Assembly: GCA_951230915.1 (NCBI GenBank)
Contig: OX579637.1
Coordinates: 1,798,001-1,862,000 of the forward strand
DNA: 64,000 bases
Direction of reading: 5' to 3'
From: Antitrichia curtipendula
Taxonomy: Eukaryota; Streptophyta; Bryopsida; Hypnales; Leucodontaceae
Made by a program: the position numbers and the translations under genes. The notes below the pieces were generated by a model. It was not told the DNA's origin. It was given only the letters and a program-made list of their open reading frames with translations, and ran no database searches. Positions 59,772 to 64,000 of this stretch are shown here, one piece after another; position 1 is the stretch's first letter, and each line of letters opens with the position of its first letter.

Positions 59772-59923
59772 CTCCACGAGGACAAGGAGAATTTGATTCA
59801 TGTTTTCAAACGGGTAAATGTGCAGCTAGTTACTACCTTGAACTGACACATTTTCGAACTAGCGCAAAATGATATAGTAAATACTAAAATCAGGGCAACA
59901 ATGATAGTGCATGTATGACATAC

Positions 59924-60205
59924 CTTCTTCTTGTGATCGGATTCAGTTGCAGCTCTAACGTCTTCCTGCACCTTGACGACGGGTTCTGCAACTTTGACCA
60001 CCATGGCTTCGGCATCCGAAAATGATAAGTCATCATCCACGACGTCCTCTTGTACAATAGGAGCAATCTCACACTCTGGAGTCATAGTGTGTGCTTGCGT
60101 AGTATGCACAGATTCTTCCACGGGAGCGTCATCGGAAGACACAAAGAGTTCACTGTGCAATGACTGATGTTTGGGTGAAGTAGGAACAACATCAACATTA
60201 ATAAT
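59924..60205 (-). CDS. Acidic exon upstream of the FCP1-like domain
   Basis: After an acceptor (TTGCAG near 60206) the frame reads IINVDVVPTSPKHQS, then acidic sequence (SSDDAPVEES; EDVVDDDLSFSDAEAMVVK) and ends SDHKKK before a good GTATGT donor at 59923. It splices from the donor after ADAPAG near 60447 in the right phase. The exon is probably a disordered linker. Confidence 0.5.
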
Positions 60206-60446
60206 GCCTGCAATTCATGAATTCACAAAAAATATAATCTGTAAGAATCCGATATATTAAATTTCTCAGAGGTAGGCAATAGAATACATAGTTTTGAAAA
60301 ATTTAGAAAATTTGGAACTCTGTGGTTCTATCCACCGTAAGTTCTCAATAAGAAAAATGTTTTCACTTCATGAATATGCAAAACTAGGTCCGATCTACCA
60401 TCCATGTTAGCTTGAGTCGACCTAAACTATACAAACGACATCAAGT

Positions 60447-61600
60447 GATCAACCTGCAGGGGCATCTGCACACGCCGTCTCGACCACGCCAATTTCTGGC
60501 GCATCAACCTTAGTGGCCACCTGCGGAGCACCAGCAATTGTGATGTCGACCTCTGGAGGTGGCAGGGGAATGTCCGGCACTTGGTCTATAGGTGGAAGAG
60601 GTGGTGACGCGACCACAGACGGAGAAGTTGTTGGCACGCCAACAACCGGATGGAAGACTGCGCGAGCTGACGGAGGAGGAGGCATCACAGAACCGGGAGC
60701 AGGAGGAACATTCAACGCAGTCCAAATCGGCTCTGTCAAACTCGACTCCCCGGTATTCAACGAACCCGAGGCCTGACCGTGCAGCAACAACTGGGGAGCA
60801 ACTTGGGCTGGCGAAACCGCCGCGAGTGGCAGAGTACCTCTGTTGCTATTCACAATGGCGTCGTAGGTGTTGTCAATCTTCGTCAAAAGTGCCAATATAC
60901 AATTTGACAGCTGCTCCATCGTGTGACTATGTTGGGCGTGCATCTTCGTGTTCGCTGCCCGATCATGGAGCCTCTCCATTCTGATCTTGTCGATCTCTGC
61001 GCTCATCGCAGTCAGCTCGTCATTGTGTCTCCTCCTCTTTCCCGTTACCCTCCGAGTCGTGGAGCGCGGTGGCGTGCTCGACGGCTGCATCTCAATTGGA
61101 TGCAACTCCTCTGGTTGTCCAGACGACGCAGAGGACCCCCTGATACTATGAGAGAGCTGCACGGGTGTCAACTGCTCGTCCTGTACATCTTTGGTGCCAT
61201 TGTCGTATTGTTCCTCCTCATCGTCCGAAGACAAATCAATTGGATCCCCGTGAGACGGACCAGCTTGAGAAGATGGTTTGCCTTGGGAAGGCTGAGACAT
61301 CGGCAAATCCCATGCCCACTTCCTCTTCCTCTTTGATGTTGCGGGTGTCGCAGCACCTCCAGCCTTCCGACGGTGCACTTCCTCATCCACAAAGTACCCT
61401 TTTGGAAGGAAATCACTCTTATCTAGTGACTTCCCAAGTTCGGCAATACCTGTCCAAGTACCGGACTCATCGAAGGTACCAACAGCAAAGACATCCAGCC
61501 CCAACATCTGCAGCACATTCAGGACACGGTGAGCTATACAGGTGGACGCGTTTGTTGACATTTTAGGCCAAGTCGATCTAAAATCTGACAATGGAGTAAT
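60447..61600 (-). CDS. Low-complexity exon with basic NLS-like runs and a helix
   Basis: It opens with AHRVLNVLQMLGLDVFAVGT (after an uncertain acceptor near 61.5-61.6 kb). Then come KRKRKWAWDLP, an acidic DLSSDDEEE, a Ser/Pro-rich part, RRVTGKRRRHNDELTAMSAE and a probable coiled-coil helix (IDKIRMERLHDRAANTKMHA). A long Pro/Val/Ala-rich tail follows, ending ADAPAG at a GTTGAT donor. This layout fits a nuclear scaffold or DNA-binding accessory protein. No family is recognised. No in-frame stop occurs. Confidence 0.45.
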
Positions 61601-61739
61601 GTACATTTACAATTCAATGCCTACCTAATTAGGCCGGGCCACCCCATCTACGTGCATACATTGTACAAGTTTAGGTCGATTCAACCTGAAAAAGAACTCA
61701 CCATCGCGGCACATGTAAACTTCGAACCCGCAAATACTG

Positions 61740-63066
61740 ACATTACGCTCCTTGCACCAATGGCAAATCTTCTGAGGATGTTGAGGTAGAACTCCATTCA
61801 GAGCTCTGTGTTGTGAATCCGGTACTTTAGCTCATTGTATGCTCGGGGCTTCCTGAAGACGTCTGTGTCAGGGGCTCGATATGCAGGCTTTGGAGTCATG
61901 ATGACGGCGTTGTCCGGATTCTGCAAGAACGTGAGATAAACCTTTTCAGCTGCCTTACTGTTGCTAGCAGAGTAGTCTCCCATCCGCTCAACTTTCGCGG
62001 GCCAGTAGTCCGCAAAGTCCATCTTGAAATCCTTGAGGACTTCGTTTGTTTGCACGTAATGCAGAGCCTGGTTTTGCTCCACTAAATCGGAGCAGATAAA
62101 GAGCCACGCCGGGATCTCTTCCAGTCGAGGTTGCTTTGACCCCTAGAAGGACTTCATAGCCGAGAAGAAGTATGGCATCATTGGCATACAATTGCCCTTG
62201 TTGAGAACCACTGGAGCATATCGGAAGTCAAGGATTCCAAATTTGATTTCTGATACAGTCCTCTCGGTCCACACTCCAGACGGCCATGGTGAGTTCTTGT
62301 CGTCTGCAATGTTGTATGGCCGGTAGCGTGCAACCGCAATGTGCTTCACAAAGTTCAAGCAGCGCTCGAGGAAGACTCGGAAGAACTTTGCAGCGTATGG
62401 CAAAATTTCAGCAGCCTTCTTGTTCTTGGCTTTTGTCTGCTTCGCCTCCCTGAAGTAGTCCTCTCCTAGTTGCTCGAGGAGGACATTCATCGTCGCGCTG
62501 GTGATGCAACGACTCCTCTTGAACTCCCTCCAGTTATCCACATTCACTTTGTTGAATGCGTTGATGAGGCCCAAGTTCAGGTCGAGATGGTTGAGCTCCT
62601 TCTTCACCAGATACTTCCTCTTGCGCCGCTCGACCCACTCCTTGTGAGTATTGCAACTCTCAAGCACGAAAGCCACCTGCTTGATCGTCACCTTCGAATG
62701 GTTCAGTGTTCGCCGCTCCCCGTCGCGTGTCCGTGTTCGCTTCAAGATGTGCGTCGCGAGCTTCTTCATGTCGTCGTAGGAGAGGTTTCCCATCCACTTG
62801 AAGAATTCGTAGGTCAAGTTTTTGGACTCTGACTTCCATCCGGTCTTCTTGTTAAATGGTTGGAGGGTCTCTGGGTCGATCAGCACACCGTGAGCATTAC
62901 TCGATAGCACCTCACTCCACAAGTTGAAGACGTCATCAAGTGCTGTAATGATCTTCAACTCATTTGTAATCTTGAGCTTCTCCTTGGCGTCCTTACCCCG
63001 TGAAGCTTTCTGGGACTTCACAACGTCAAGCATTGCAAAGCGAGCGTTCATGGCCTTCACGAACTC
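61740..63066 (-). CDS. Helical exon with C-terminal zinc-finger-like motif (one in-frame TAG)
   Basis: It begins after GCAG at 63067 (EFVKAMNARFAML) and is rich in Lys/Arg helices (KELNHLDLNLGLINAFNKVN, YAAKFFRVFLERCLNFVKHI). At 62143 the frame meets TAG in SAMKSF-stop-GSKQPRLEEIPAW and then runs on unbroken for over 100 codons, so the TAG is not a natural end. Near 61.84 kb a one-base slip moves the frame to PQHPQKICHWCKERN, then CGFEVYMC, a Cys-rich finger next to a GTGAGT donor. Family unknown. Either a recent pseudogene or a sequencing slip at that base. Confidence 0.5.
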
Positions 63067-63276
63067 CTGCAAAATCCATCCAGAAGGTGAGTCATAAGCA
63101 TATATTTAGGTCGACCCGACCTAACATCATAACTCATAGAATTTGCAGAATGGCGTAAGACAATCCCGTTTAGGTCGACTCAACCTGAATCCAACAAGGA
63201 AATTCAAACTCGTCACATGAATTGGACTTCACAAAAACCACATGATATCTTTAATATTCACTTGATAAATGTTTAC

Positions 63277-64000
63277 CTTGAACTTCACCAAATTGGCCTT
63301 GTCCTTGGCTTTACGCCTTGTATTGGACATCGTACCCGGCGGGAAGGGATCCTTCGGGTTCCTTGGCCTTCCCATTTTCTCCCAAACACTTCGCGTGACG
63401 AGGATGTTAGTGGACCACGAAGGCTTCATGGCGACAAAATGGTTAACCCTGTTGTAGTAGGCGGATATGGACCTCAATTTCTCGTTGTCATTCGACCAAA
63501 AAACGTAGCAATCCCACTCCCTAAAATGTTTGAGAATGGACTCATCCAATCTCTTTTGCACCATCATCTTGCTGGCCGTCACACTGTATTGGCCGTTAAT
63601 CAGGTAGAATTGCCCTCCCTTGATTTCGTCCCACGACTCTGGTTTGGGTTTCTCTGGTTGATTCACGGGCAAGATGCACAGAGTCTGCTTGGTGGACTTG
63701 TCGGGCATATGCACATAGAAATGCATGACGTCCGAAGCGAGCCGATCCTCATAGCTTTGGATGTTCATATCCGTCGATGACGAGATAAGTTGTTCAATCA
63801 GGATTGACTTCTTCTCGTCGATCGCAAACACGTAGGCGTCAGTGCAAGTGGCCCAGTAGTTCTTGTAGGCCTCTGCGGATAGTTTGTAATCGTGGTCACG
63901 CTGAGGGTCGTGAGCCTCTAGGATGTTAGTAACCGCCGACGCAAAACTGGTCTCACCCAGCACTCCTTCCTCAAGCTTTTGGGTCGTCGATTTCCTCCCG
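63277..64000 (-). CDS. ParB/Srx-like motif exon, 5' end outside the window
   Basis: An open frame entering from beyond 64000 and ending at GTAAAC (63276), spliced in phase to 63066. The middle reads DEIKGGQFYLINGQYSVTAS, similar to the G-GQHR-type box of the ParB/sulfiredoxin superfamily (ATP- or CTP-binding proteins or nucleases). It is preceded by VMHFYVHMPDK and CILPVNQPEKP and followed by DCYVFWSNDNEKLRSISAYY and RKAKDKANLV. In the ParB family such a box binds a nucleotide, but the terminal His-Arg is replaced by Tyr-Ser here, so the assignment is tentative. Confidence 0.4.

Larger units (their letters stand above)
58663..63186. repeat. Dispersed 15-nt micro-palindromes (AGGTCGACTCGACCT)
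   Basis: Copies at 58663, 58693, 58755, 58904, 60386, 60409, 61565, 61673, 63108 and 63172 (start positions; each 14-15 nt). The first is a perfect odd palindrome, AGGTCGA-C-TCGACCT, and the others have one to several changes. All lie in introns or between coding segments of the 58-64 kb locus, two or more per gap. TTT or AAA often flanks them. Confidence 0.8.

Overview
This window looks like nuclear DNA of a plant or green alga that is mostly transposons, many nested in one another. The reasons are a plant-type LINE, a MULE carrying an Ulp1-like protease gene, a fragment of a plant DRM-type cytosine methyltransferase, many small GT-AG introns and long AT-rich gaps. I see no conserved single-copy host gene, rRNA or tRNA, so I cannot name the species.

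Layout. 1-6.5 kb: a decayed LINE on the minus strand, with a MITE-like insertion in its endonuclease region. 10.9-16.0 kb (possibly to 19.6 kb): a decayed multi-exon minus-strand gene whose C-terminal half resembles a beta-class DNA amino-methyltransferase. 20.2-23.3 and 44.6-45.3 kb: the two halves of an older plus-strand transposase gene with a SWIM-type zinc finger. It was split by a 21,257-bp MULE (23,297-44,553) with about 375-bp terminal inverted repeats and a 10-bp target duplication. Inside the MULE are a four-exon SWIM transposase (plus), a large multi-exon Ulp1-like protease gene (minus), two minisatellite blocks and captured gene fragments, one of them a DRM methyltransferase fragment.

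46.5-57.4 kb: another decayed transposon gene (DUF7869-like) was hit by two nearly identical 3.42-kb TG...CA elements in opposite orientation. They form a 9-kb palindrome. The flanking 5-bp duplications are swapped between the two copies, and the 2.16-kb spacer must be re-inverted both to repair them and to rejoin the broken reading frame. This shows an inversion by recombination between the copies. 58-64 kb: minus-strand exons with a ParB-like motif, a basic linker and an FCP1/NIF phosphatase-like domain. Ten copies of a 15-nt micro-palindrome lie in and around their introns.

The observation with the widest reach is about stop codons. In the younger genes (both MULE genes, the 3.42-kb element ORF and the 62-63 kb exon) the reading frame is interrupted 12 times, always by TAG and never by TAA or TGA, while the three complete ORFs end in TGA. 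Several sites suit glutamine. This suggests UAG is decoded as an amino acid here, or is read through. A competing explanation is CAG-to-TAG decay at methylated CHG sites. Older elements show all three stops, as ordinary decay predicts.
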